Of a stretch of DNA of 63,318 nucleotides, positions 6,968-14,729 are shown in pieces. The stretch is from Lachnospiraceae bacterium (GTDB lineage Bacteria > Bacillota > Clostridia > Lachnospirales > Lachnospiraceae), in contig JALEWA010000024.1 of NCBI GenBank assembly GCA_022788085.1, positions 1-63,318 of the forward strand, given 5' to 3'. Below the pieces are notes generated by a model. That model was not told the origin of the DNA, did no database searches, and saw nothing but the letters and a program-made list of their open reading frames with translations. Numbering within the stretch: the stretch's first letter is position 1; each line of letters opens with the position of its first letter. The position numbers and the translations under genes are program-made.

Positions 6968-8632
6968 ATGGATTTATTAGAGAAGAGCCCAAGACCCATT
7001 TATGTTGTCGGACACAAGAACCCGGATACAGATTCCATTTGTTCTGCAATTGCGTATGCATATTTGAAAAATCAGATTGGAAAAGAAGATTACATACCGG
7101 CAAGGGCTGGACAGATTAATCAGGAAACACAGTATGTGTTAAATGCTTTTCATGTAGAGGCACCGATATATTTGCATGATGTCATGACAGATGCACGTGA
7201 TATTGATATGAATGATGTTGAAGGTGTAACTGCAGATGTTTCTTTGAAGAAGGCATGGCATTTAATGCGAGACAGAGGAGATGTTACCCTTCCGGTTCTG
7301 AAAGATGGAAAATTAGATGGTATTATAACAATTGGAGATATTGCGAATGCCTATATGGATGTATATGATAATTGTATCCTGGCTACAGCAAAGACTACAT
7401 ATAAGAATATTTTGGAAACACTGGACGCAAAGATGATCGTGGGAGATGAAAACGGTTATTTTGACAGTGGTGAGGTTGTGATTGCAACGGATAACCCGGA
7501 TGTGCTGGAGGATTATATCCATGCAGGAGATATGGTCATTATAGGTAACCGATATGAGACGCAGCTTTGCGCTATTGAAATGGGAGCTGCATGTGTTGTC
7601 ATTAGTATGGGAGCTAAGGTATCTAAGACAATTCAGCATTTCGCAAAGGAACATAATTGTATTATCATTAATACTCCTTATGATTCCTTTACGGTTGCAC
7701 GTTTGATTAATCAGAGTATGTCAATTGGCTATTTCATGAAACGTGATAATCTTACAACCTTTAGGGTAACGGATAAAACAGAAGACATTCGTGCAATTAT
7801 GAAAAAGAAGCGTTTTCATGATTTCCCTGTCTTGGATGAGGAAGATAATTATGTGGGAATGATTTCCCGAAGAACTTTATTGAATCTGCGTAAAAAGAGA
7901 TTGATTCTTGTGGATCACAATGAAGCATCTCAGACGGTAGATGGCATTGAATTTGCTGAGATTTTGGAAATTATTGATCATCATAGAATTGGAACATTGG
8001 AAACCTTATCTCCTGTTTATTTCAGAAATCAGCCATTGGGTTGTACAGCAACGATAATCTATCAGATGTATCAGGAGCAGGGAGTGGAGATTCCAAAGAA
8101 TATTGCAGGTATCATGATGGCGGCTATTATTTCTGATACTTTGATGTTCCATTCCCCTACCGTAACAGAGGTTGATAAAGCAGCAGCAAACCATTTATCT
8201 GAGATATGCGGTATTGAGATAGAAGAATTTGCAATTGATATGTTTGGAGCCGGAAGTAATCTGGGCGATAAGGAAGCTTCTGAAATCTTTAATCAGGATT
8301 ATAAGACTTTTACCGTGAATGATTTTAACTTTGGAGTTGGTCAGATTAATTCCATGAATAGTATCGAACTCGAGGAGATTAAGGAAAAGCTTGTTCCATA
8401 CATTAATGAACAGATATCAAATCTTCCGGTAGATATGTGTTTCTTTATGCTGACTAATATCGTATATGCAAAAACAGAGCTTTTATGTTTTGGACCAAGA
8501 GCAGAGGAGCTTGCAAGGGAAGCATTTCAGTTATCCAAGAAGCTTCACAAATTTGAATTAAAGGATTTGGTATCAAGAAAGAAACAATTGATTCCTGCCT
8601 TTGTCACTGTGCTTCAACAATGGGAAAAATAG
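6968..8632 (+). CDS. ppaC: Manganese-dependent inorganic pyrophosphatase with CBS/DRTGG regulatory insert
   Basis: A family II inorganic pyrophosphatase that hydrolyses PPi in the cytosol. The N-terminal DHH domain shows GHKNPDTDSICSAIAYA (residues 15-31). A regulatory insert of two CBS segments flanking a DRTGG domain (about 70-310) follows; in characterised relatives it binds adenine nucleotides. Then comes the second half of DHH with DHNEASQ and IIDHHRIG, and a C-terminal DHHA2 domain with SDTLMFHSPT. The 554-residue length is normal for the CBS-containing type and much longer than simple PpaC (about 310). The start at 6968 is preceded by AGGG and fits the family N-terminus; the frame extends 20 codons further upstream. 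Confidence 0.9.
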   Translation: MDLLEKSPRPIYVVGHKNPDTDSICSAIAYAYLKNQIGKEDYIPARAGQINQETQYVLNAFHVEAPIYLHDVMTDARDIDMNDVEGVTADVSLKKAWHLMRDRGDVTLPVLKDGKLDGIITIGDIANAYMDVYDNCILATAKTTYKNILETLDAKMIVGDENGYFDSGEVVIATDNPDVLEDYIHAGDMVIIGNRYETQLCAIEMGAACVVISMGAKVSKTIQHFAKEHNCIIINTPYDSFTVARLINQSMSIGYFMKRDNLTTFRVTDKTEDIRAIMKKKRFHDFPVLDEEDNYVGMISRRTLLNLRKKRLILVDHNEASQTVDGIEFAEILEIIDHHRIGTLETLSPVYFRNQPLGCTATIIYQMYQEQGVEIPKNIAGIMMAAIISDTLMFHSPTVTEVDKAAANHLSEICGIEIEEFAIDMFGAGSNLGDKEASEIFNQDYKTFTVNDFNFGVGQINSMNSIELEEIKEKLVPYINEQISNLPVDMCFFMLTNIVYAKTELLCFGPRAEELAREAFQLSKKLHKFELKDLVSRKKQLIPAFVTVLQQWEK

Positions 8633-8642
8633 TGGATTTTCA

Positions 8643-8671
8643 TTGATTTTCCATAAGAGTTATATTATAAT
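8643..8671 (+). promoter_or_regulatory. Sigma-A promoter of the HU gene
   Basis: TTGATT (8643-8648), 17-base spacer, TATAAT (8666-8671), about 39 bases before the HU start codon and just after the ppaC stop. Confidence 0.8.
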
Positions 8672-8709
8672 AGCCCTTGCAAAATACATTATTTACTTGG
8701 AGGAACAAG

Positions 8710-8985
8710 ATGAATAAAACAGAATTAATTGATGCAATGGCATCTAAGACAGGCTTAACTAAGAAAAATGCAGAGGCTGCTTTAAATGCATTCGTTGAAA
8801 CAGTTAGCGAGCAGCTTGCAAAGGGAGATAAAATTTCTTTAGTAGGCTTTGGTACTTTTGAAGTAGCTGAAAGAGCTGAGAGAGAAGGAAGAAATCCTCA
8901 GACAGGAGAAACAATGAAGATTGCAGCTTCTAAGGCTCCTAAGTTCAAAGCTGGTAAGGCATTAAAGGATAGCGTAAACGCTTAA
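8710..8985 (+). CDS. hup: DNA-binding protein HU
   Basis: A 91-residue histone-like protein that compacts DNA as a dimer. The sequence runs MNKTELIDAMASKTGL, contains the diagnostic GFGTFEVAERAEREGRNPQT around the DNA-embracing arm (residues 46-65), and ends with KFKAGKALKDSVN. TTGGAGGA lies 5 bases upstream of the ATG at 8710; an upstream in-frame codon at 8677 is not supported. It has its own promoter and terminator, as expected for a highly expressed gene. Confidence 0.96.
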   Translation: MNKTELIDAMASKTGLTKKNAEAALNAFVETVSEQLAKGDKISLVGFGTFEVAERAEREGRNPQTGETMKIAASKAPKFKAGKALKDSVNA

Positions 8986-9004
8986 TTGAATTTAACAAAG
9001 AAAA

Positions 9005-9049
9005 GGGCAGACATTTCATCATTATGATAGAAAAGCCTGCTTTTTTATT
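9005..9049 (+). terminator. Terminator of the HU gene
   Basis: An extended interrupted hairpin: GGGCAG with CCTGC at the base and TTTC-ATCAT/ATGAT-GAAA at the top, followed by TTTTTTATTT. Confidence 0.72.
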
Positions 9050-9060
9050 TCCTATAAATG

Positions 9061-9085
9061 AAAAAGGACTAACATCTGTTAGTCC
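9061..9085 (-). terminator. Terminator of tRNA-Pro
   Basis: On the minus strand GGACTAACA/TGTTAGTCC (9 bp, loop GA) is followed by five T's, 7 bases after the tRNA 3' end. Confidence 0.85.
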
Positions 9086-9091
9086 CTGAAG

Positions 9092-9166
9092 TCGGAGTGA
9101 CAAGATTCGAACTTGCGGCCTCCACCTCCCTAAGATGGCGCTCTAGCCAAACTGAGCCACACCCCG
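9092..9166 (-). tRNA. tRNA-Pro (anticodon AGG)
   Basis: Cloverleaf on the minus strand: acceptor CGGGGTG/CACTCCG (one G-T), D stem GCTC/GAGC, anticodon stem CCATC/GGTGG with loop TTAGGGA, T stem GCAAG/CTTGT with TTCGAAT; discriminator A. The anticodon is AGG (complement of 9129-9131). The G1-C72-type start CGGGGTG is typical of bacterial tRNA-Pro. An A at position 34 is unusual in bacterial tRNA-Pro and implies deamination to inosine or four-way wobble. Confidence 0.93.
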
Positions 9167-9295
9167 ATTACCGACAAATGATATTTAATCATATTCTTAT
9201 ATAAATGTCAACTAAAAATGGTCTAAAAATAAATTTTATATTTTTAAAGAAAAACATTGACAATTGTCAGACAACTTGATATATTATTTATAGAT

Positions 9296-9490
9296 TCAAG
9301 ATAAATAAATCTTGAATTCAAAAAGCTTTTCACTTAACTCTTTTTCAATATAGTAATCCTTAAAAGAAGGCTTCGTTCTGGTAGTATCCTCCCAAATCAT
9401 TGCTATCGGAATAAAGCCTTCTTTACGTTTTGGCTTCTTGATATTGGAAACATATATTATTAAGAATACAGGTAACGAAAAGGTTGACAT
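9296..9490 (-). CDS. Possible small protein, doubtful
   Basis: A 64-codon frame with a hydrophobic N-terminus and a charged C-terminus (KDYYIEKELSEKLFEF). I see no clear Shine-Dalgarno before its ATG and do not recognise it. An inverted repeat (ATTCAAGAT/ATCTTGAAT, 9292-9315 region) at its 3' end could be a terminator on this strand. It occupies an otherwise empty stretch between tRNA-Pro and hflX. Confidence 0.25.
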   Translation of the reverse strand: MSTFSLPVFLIIYVSNIKKPKRKEGFIPIAMIWEDTTRTKPSFKDYYIEKELSEKLFEFKIYLS

Positions 9491-9603
9491 GGGGAATCAT
9501 AACTTATATGATTGACTATATTTTGGAAATGAATAGGGCAGTTGCTGGAATAAGTGAACAGTAACATATGCTGGAGTGTAACATCAAGAGGGAGCGTAAT
9601 AAT

Positions 9604-10869
9604 ATGGAAAAGGCATTAATCGTTGGAGTAAACTTGAACCAGGGTGATAATTTTGAATTATCCATGAAAGAACTTGCAAGCCTTGCTGAAGCATGCAATA
9701 TGGAAGTAGTAGGTCAGGCGGAACAGAATATGGAAAATATTAATACAGCGACCTATATCGGTTCCGGCAAAGTGGAAGAGGTGAAGACGGCAGCAGAATT
9801 ATTAGAGGCAGAGATTATCATTTTTGATAATGCATTATCACCGATACAGCTGAGAAATTTACAGGATGCCTTAGATAAGCCTGTTATGGATAGAACAACT
9901 CTCATTTTGGAAATATTCTCATCCAGGGCAAAGACGAAGGAAGCAAAGCTTCAGGTTGAAGTAGCAAGACTACAGTATATGCTTCCAAGGCTTGTAGGGC
10001 TTCATGATGCGCTATCAAGGCAGGGGGGAGCCAGTGGTGCCATGAGCAATAAAGGTGCCGGAGAGAAGAAGATAGAGCTTGACAGGAGGCGCTTGGAGCA
10101 GCGCCTTACCAGCATGAAGCGTGAACTTGAAGTAATATCGGGGGAACGTGAAGTACAGCGGAAAAAGAGAGCGCAGTCAGGGATTCCAAGGGTTGCGTTA
10201 GTAGGGTATACCAATGCGGGTAAATCAACCATTATGAATATGCTTGTTAATAAGTTTGTTGGTGATGAGGAAAAGAGGGTGTTCGAGAAGGATATGCTAT
10301 TTGCAACGCTTGATACTACAGTACGAAGGATTGCTCCACCTGACAGAAATCCATTTTTATTATCTGATACAGTTGGATTTATTTCTAAGCTCCCTCATAA
10401 CTTAATTAAAGCATTCCGTTCCACATTAGAGGAGGTAAGAGAGGCAGATTTACTTTTACAGGTTATTGATTATTCCGATGAGAACTATAATGAATATATG
10501 AAGGTTACGCAGGATACGTTACATGAGCTTGGTGCAGATACCATTCCTATGATATATGTTTTTAATAAAGCTGATTTATGCGGAATGGGACATTTGGCAA
10601 TGATTCAGGGAGATGATAAGATATATATGTCTGCAAAGGCATCTGATGGAATAGATGCGTTACTGAATCTGATTGCCCGTAAGCTGGCTGGAGGATATCA
10701 GGATTGCGAGCTTATGATACCATACCAAAGAGGTGACATTGTATCTTACTTAAATGATAATGCAGTAATCTATGAAACGGATTATCGTGAGGAAGGGGTA
10801 TATCTGAAAGTGAATATGAAAAAGAGTGATGCGGGAAAACTTGGAGAGTATGTACTAAAAAATGAATGA
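9604..10869 (+). CDS. hflX: Ribosome-associated GTPase HflX
   Basis: A translation-factor-class GTPase that binds the 50S subunit and splits stalled or stressed ribosomes. The N-terminal HflX domain (GVNLNQGDNFELSMKELASL, GSGKVEEVK) is followed by the glycine-rich linker SRQGGASGAMSNKGAGE (about 140-156), then the G domain: G1 GYTNAGKST (about 202-210), G3 DTVGF, G4 NKAD, and a short C-terminal domain. It has 421 residues, a normal length. The start is the ATG at 9604 with GAGGGAG 11 bases upstream; a further in-frame codon at 9568 lies before it. Confidence 0.94.
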   Translation: MEKALIVGVNLNQGDNFELSMKELASLAEACNMEVVGQAEQNMENINTATYIGSGKVEEVKTAAELLEAEIIIFDNALSPIQLRNLQDALDKPVMDRTTLILEIFSSRAKTKEAKLQVEVARLQYMLPRLVGLHDALSRQGGASGAMSNKGAGEKKIELDRRRLEQRLTSMKRELEVISGEREVQRKKRAQSGIPRVALVGYTNAGKSTIMNMLVNKFVGDEEKRVFEKDMLFATLDTTVRRIAPPDRNPFLLSDTVGFISKLPHNLIKAFRSTLEEVREADLLLQVIDYSDENYNEYMKVTQDTLHELGADTIPMIYVFNKADLCGMGHLAMIQGDDKIYMSAKASDGIDALLNLIARKLAGGYQDCELMIPYQRGDIVSYLNDNAVIYETDYREEGVYLKVNMKKSDAGKLGEYVLKNE

Positions 10870-11017
10870 ATAAAGAAATGATTTATTAAAAAATACAATA
10901 AAATATGGCAAAGAAAATAATGCTTTGGCGAATGTTTACAATTTATTTATAATTTGATAATAAAATTAGGGTAAACTGAACATATATTGAAATAAGGGTG
11001 TCAAAGGAGTGTTTTCT

Positions 11018-12208
11018 ATGGAAATGCAGGGAAAGAAGCATCATGCTGGCAGATGGATATATGGAATCGGCATTGCAGGAGTTGTTATTTTAAATGTAAT
11101 TGCTTGGGTTAGCGTTGATTTTTGCGATTGGTATATTGCTAACATCTTTCCGGTTTGGCTGAATACGTATGCCGGACTTACAAGCCTTGCACCATTTTCC
11201 GTAGGAGAAATTATGCTGGTTCTTGCAGTCACTCTAACATTGCTTGGAGTCATTCTTATTGTGTGGAATCTGTGCAATCGTGGAAAACACAGAAAATTTC
11301 TTGGAAGATACTGGTGTACTTATGCATGGATTTTTCTTGGTGTATGTTATATTATGACATTAAACTGTTTCATTATGTATCACGCATCAGGATTTATGGA
11401 TAAGTATATGTGTGGCAGTCAGCCGGAGACTATGGTGGCAGACGTAAATGGCATGCCGGTTATAGAAACTGCTATTGCAGATGAGGATGTATATACGAAA
11501 GAAAATCTTGCTGTTTTACGTGATTATCTGGTAGAGAAATGCAATACGCTGGCATTACAAATCGAGCGTGACAAAAATGGAGAGGCTGTTTATCATGGTG
11601 ATCTGGTTGCAGAATCAATAAAAGCCATGCAAAATTTGGGAGAGGATTATGATCAGCTTTCCGGATATTATGTCACACCCAAATTTTTGTCAGCATCAGA
11701 ATTCTTTAGTCAGCAGTATATTATGGGATATTATTTCCCATTTTCGCTGGAAGCGAATATTAATTCTGTTATGCATGTTACCAATGTAGCTCCTACAGTG
11801 TGTCATGAGTTATCGCATACAAAGGGATTTATTTATGAGGATGATGCAAATTTTATCGGTTTTCTTGCATGTATAGAATCAGATGATGTATTTTTACAGT
11901 ATTGTGGATATTTAAGTGTACTAAACTATGTAAATAATGATTTCTACGAATCAATTAATAAGAATAAAAACGTATATAAGAAGCATGTAAGAATCAGCGA
12001 TCTTGTGGCTGGAGATAATATTTTCCTGACGAAAGAGGATTGGGAAGTAGTTGAAAAGAAAGCAGTAGTGAAGACCTCAACGGTGAAAAAGGTTTCCAAT
12101 ACCTTGATGGAGACATCTCTTAAGCTTAACGGCGTGGAAGAAGGTATGCAGCAATATAATAAAGTAGTTAATCAGTTACTTGATTATTATAATGGGGTGT
12201 TGTATTAA
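11018..12208 (+). CDS. DUF3810 membrane-anchored putative metallopeptidase
   Basis: A 396-residue protein with three hydrophobic segments in the first 125 residues (IYGIGIAGVVILNVIAWV; IMLVLAVTLTLLGVILIV; WIFLGVCYIMTLNCFIMY) and a large domain thereafter. The motif CHELSHTKGFIYEDDANFIG is HExxH-like with a downstream acidic residue, the signature of DUF3810, a family thought to be zinc metallopeptidases. AAAGGAG precedes the ATG at 11018 by 8 bases. The stop codon abuts the next start codon (12209), indicating translational coupling with the lipase-like gene. Substrate unknown. Confidence 0.82.
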   Translation: MEMQGKKHHAGRWIYGIGIAGVVILNVIAWVSVDFCDWYIANIFPVWLNTYAGLTSLAPFSVGEIMLVLAVTLTLLGVILIVWNLCNRGKHRKFLGRYWCTYAWIFLGVCYIMTLNCFIMYHASGFMDKYMCGSQPETMVADVNGMPVIETAIADEDVYTKENLAVLRDYLVEKCNTLALQIERDKNGEAVYHGDLVAESIKAMQNLGEDYDQLSGYYVTPKFLSASEFFSQQYIMGYYFPFSLEANINSVMHVTNVAPTVCHELSHTKGFIYEDDANFIGFLACIESDDVFLQYCGYLSVLNYVNNDFYESINKNKNVYKKHVRISDLVAGDNIFLTKEDWEVVEKKAVVKTSTVKKVSNTLMETSLKLNGVEEGMQQYNKVVNQLLDYYNGVLY

Positions 12209-13408
12209 ATGGGGACGATTCAATCGTATTTAGAAGAATATGGTGGATATAATTTTGTAGAAAAATCACTTTGTGAGATAGATGGGCTGATTCTGGCGCA
12301 TCTATCTTATTATGTTTATGACAATATAGTTCCTGGAATCGAGGAAATCTGCCCGGCAGTTTCAACAGACTATATCATGGAACATATGGATGAGAAAAAC
12401 TTTGTATCCGTAACATGGGAGGTGGAAACGAATAAAGAGATTTTTTACAAAATACTTGGCTCTAGGCGTTTCCGCAATATGAAGGTCAATTTCTATGTGA
12501 ATGATATTGATAAGGAAAAAGATCTTCAATTCAGTGCAATTACTTTTATATTGGGAAATGGTGATATTTATTTGGCATTCCGTGGAACAGATGATGCGCT
12601 GGTTGGATGGAAAGAAGATTTTTGTATGGCATATCGCACACCGGTAGCTGCGCAGGAGAAAAGTGTAGAATACGTTGAATTTGTAGCACGTCAGTTTTGC
12701 AGGAAGCGCAACGCAAGATTTTATCTTGGGGGACATTCGAAAGGTGGTAATCTTGCTGCGTATGCTGCAATGTGTTGCAATCAGAAGCTGAAGCACAAGA
12801 TTGGAAAAATATATGATTTTGATGGACCGGGATTTCGCCCTGATTTTATGGAGACTCTTGATTATGCATCTGTAAAGGATAAAATCATAAAGTTTGTGCC
12901 TAAGGAATCTTTCGTAGGTATGCTCATGCAGGACGATGAAGAGAATTCAATACAATGTACATTGATTGAAAGCTCTAATATAGGTTTACTGCAGCATATG
13001 CCATTATCATGGTGTGTTGAGGAGGATCATTTTGTACGGGTGGAAAGTAATGTACCGGAACGAAAGATTCTTTACGACAGAATGAATCAGTGGATATATG
13101 GACTTGGAAAAGAGAGGGTTGGAGCATTTCTTGATAATCTTTTTAGCATAATTGAGATTACAGAAGCAGAGACTCTTACTGATTTGCGGACTCCGACTCC
13201 GGAGCGCCTGAAAAAAACAAAATTGGTCAGAAATGCTTATCGTGATATGGATGAAGAAACGAAAAGTATCTTATGGGAAATGACGATTATGGTAGTGGAA
13301 CTCTTGGCAAAGGACCAGCATGAGCGAATCCAGAAATGGAAATTGATAGAGAGAACACGTAGCAGAATGGATGAATTGCTTATGAACGGTATAAAAGGAG
13401 ACAGATAA
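12209..13408 (+). CDS. Mbeg1-like / DUF2974 alpha/beta-hydrolase (lipase-like)
   Basis: A 399-residue soluble alpha/beta-hydrolase. The nucleophile elbow GGHSKGGNLAAYAAM (serine near residue 175) and the preceding FRGTDDALVGWKEDF are typical of the DUF2974/Mbeg1-like group. A FDGPGF segment follows. The rest of the triad is likely an aspartate in the DFDGPG region and the histidine of EEDHFVR. The ATG follows the upstream stop directly, with GGGGTG inside the preceding gene as ribosome site. No signal peptide is seen, so it probably acts inside the cell. Substrate unknown; pairing with the DUF3810 protein suggests a joint role. Confidence 0.8.
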   Translation: MGTIQSYLEEYGGYNFVEKSLCEIDGLILAHLSYYVYDNIVPGIEEICPAVSTDYIMEHMDEKNFVSVTWEVETNKEIFYKILGSRRFRNMKVNFYVNDIDKEKDLQFSAITFILGNGDIYLAFRGTDDALVGWKEDFCMAYRTPVAAQEKSVEYVEFVARQFCRKRNARFYLGGHSKGGNLAAYAAMCCNQKLKHKIGKIYDFDGPGFRPDFMETLDYASVKDKIIKFVPKESFVGMLMQDDEENSIQCTLIESSNIGLLQHMPLSWCVEEDHFVRVESNVPERKILYDRMNQWIYGLGKERVGAFLDNLFSIIEITEAETLTDLRTPTPERLKKTKLVRNAYRDMDEETKSILWEMTIMVVELLAKDQHERIQKWKLIERTRSRMDELLMNGIKGDR

Positions 13409-13422
13409 AATGTCTCCTTTTT
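13393..13422 (+). terminator. Terminator of the DUF3810-lipase operon
   Basis: An 11-bp stem AAAAGGAGACA/TGTCTCCTTTT overlapping the stop codon, with a T-rich 3' side; it may also serve the convergent lacI-type gene. Confidence 0.85.
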
Positions 13423-13439
13423 GATTGGTGAAGATATAT

Positions 13440-14450
13440 TTAAAACCTTGTAGTTTCCCGTTTGATTAACTCACCTGAAAAGATAACCTTTTGTGGCATT
13501 TCTGTACCGGATAAAACGCCCATTAAAGTTTTAACGAGTTGACAGCATAAGGTCTGAAGTCGATTATCAACGGATGTGAGTGGTGGCTCGCAGCAGGCCG
13601 TCAATAACGAATTGTTATAACCGATAATAGAGAAATCCTTCGGAATGGAAAGCTTTTTCCTTTTGCTGTATTTCATGGCGCCCATGGCAAGGATATCATC
13701 AGAGGCAACTACAGCATCGAAGGACAGACCATTTTGATCAAGATCAGTGAGAAAATCAGCAATCGCATCTATATTTTCACGTTCTCCCTGATAAAACTGC
13801 ATATATTCTTTCTTGAACTGCAAATCACTTTGAAGCATGGCAGCCTGATAACCGGACAGTTTTTTTAATCCGGAATAGGATTGTGAGTTATACAGATAAA
13901 GAATTCTATGAAGCCCACTGTTGAGTAAGGACTGTGTTGCTTCTAACATGGATTTATAATCGTCACATAACGTGCAATAAACATTTGGATAGTCAAAATC
14001 AGCATTCAGAAGCATAATAGGCATCTGTTCAGCAGCATCGCGGATATATTTGTTGTCCTCTGTATTGCCGGTGATAAAGTTTGAACCTACCATAACGACG
14101 CTGTCTACACGTTTGGATAGAAGCAGGTCAAGAGAAGATTTCTTATTTTCCAAGTCATAGCCGGTACAGCATAAAATAGAATTGTAACCATTTTCCCGTA
14201 AATACTGCTCAATATAGTAAACAGCCTTTGCCAAATACAAATCAGAGGAATCAGCGCAGAGGATACCGATGGTATTCATGGTGTTAAGACCGAGTCCTCT
14301 TGCAAATGCATTTGGTGTATATCCATATTCTTCTATTACATCCATAACCCGCTTTTTTGTTTTGGGCTTTACATTGGTATTGCCATTGAGAACGCGTGAG
14401 ACGGTGGCAATGGAAACCCCAGCCTTTTCTGAAATATCATAGATAGTCAT
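13440..14450 (-). CDS. LacI-family regulator of the hexuronate operon
   Basis: A 336-residue LacI-type repressor: HTH in residues 1-25 (MTIYDISEKAGVSIATVSRV), hinge helix near 45-60 (YTPNAFARGLGL), and a periplasmic-binding-protein-like effector domain to the C-terminus (VVASDDILAMGAMKYSK). The start at 14450 has GGGGTGAT on the minus strand 7 bases away. It is divergent from uxaB, so control of the uxaB-uxaA-kdgK-SDR-eda operon by a hexuronate or KDG-type inducer is the natural inference. A candidate operator lies at 14669-14682. Confidence 0.88.
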   Translation of the reverse strand: MTIYDISEKAGVSIATVSRVLNGNTNVKPKTKKRVMDVIEEYGYTPNAFARGLGLNTMNTIGILCADSSDLYLAKAVYYIEQYLRENGYNSILCCTGYDLENKKSSLDLLLSKRVDSVVMVGSNFITGNTEDNKYIRDAAEQMPIMLLNADFDYPNVYCTLCDDYKSMLEATQSLLNSGLHRILYLYNSQSYSGLKKLSGYQAAMLQSDLQFKKEYMQFYQGERENIDAIADFLTDLDQNGLSFDAVVASDDILAMGAMKYSKRKKLSIPKDFSIIGYNNSLLTACCEPPLTSVDNRLQTLCCQLVKTLMGVLSGTEMPQKVIFSGELIKRETTRF

Positions 14451-14634
14451 AAGAATCACCCCACACAAAAGATATAACAGTACTGAATTGTTACTCTAAA
14501 ATGTAACTGTTTTCATAGACAGAATACATTATGGCATTTCAAAAAGCAAGCCTAAAGTAAAAACTTCTGAAAGGGGGAAAACGTCTATAGCCACAAATGC
14601 CTAAAATTATGGGCTTTTTTGTTAAAAAAGATAG

Positions 14635-14663
14635 TTGACTTTCTGAGCAAAACAATATAAAAT
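14635..14663 (+). promoter_or_regulatory. Putative promoter of the hexuronate operon
   Basis: TTGACT (14635-14640) and TAAAAT (14658-14663) with a 17-base spacer; the overlapping TATAAA at 14656 would give 15. It lies immediately upstream of the palindromic operator. Confidence 0.65.
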
Positions 14664-14668
14664 GCAAA

Positions 14669-14682
14669 TGTAAGTGCTTACA
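14669..14682. promoter_or_regulatory. Candidate LacI-type operator at the uxaB transcription start
   Basis: TGTAAGTGCTTACA has perfect 6-bp arms (TGTAAG/CTTACA) around a 2-base centre and sits where the transcript of the TTGACT/TAAAAT promoter would begin. This is a classic position for repression by the divergent LacI-family protein. The assignment is inferred. Confidence 0.6.
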
Positions 14683-14729
14683 GATTACGTAAGCGGGTTC
14701 AAGGAAAAAGTAATGTGATAGGAGATAAG

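Noticed and set aside
11041-11403. Frames in other phases at the start of the DUF3810 gene
   Set aside because: No ribosome sites; the DUF3810 frame has AAAGGAG and clear membrane helices.
14581-14625. A terminator-like hairpin (AGCC...GGCT, then T6) in the lacI-uxaB gap
   Set aside because: The stem is only about 4 bp with a long loop; too weak to call.
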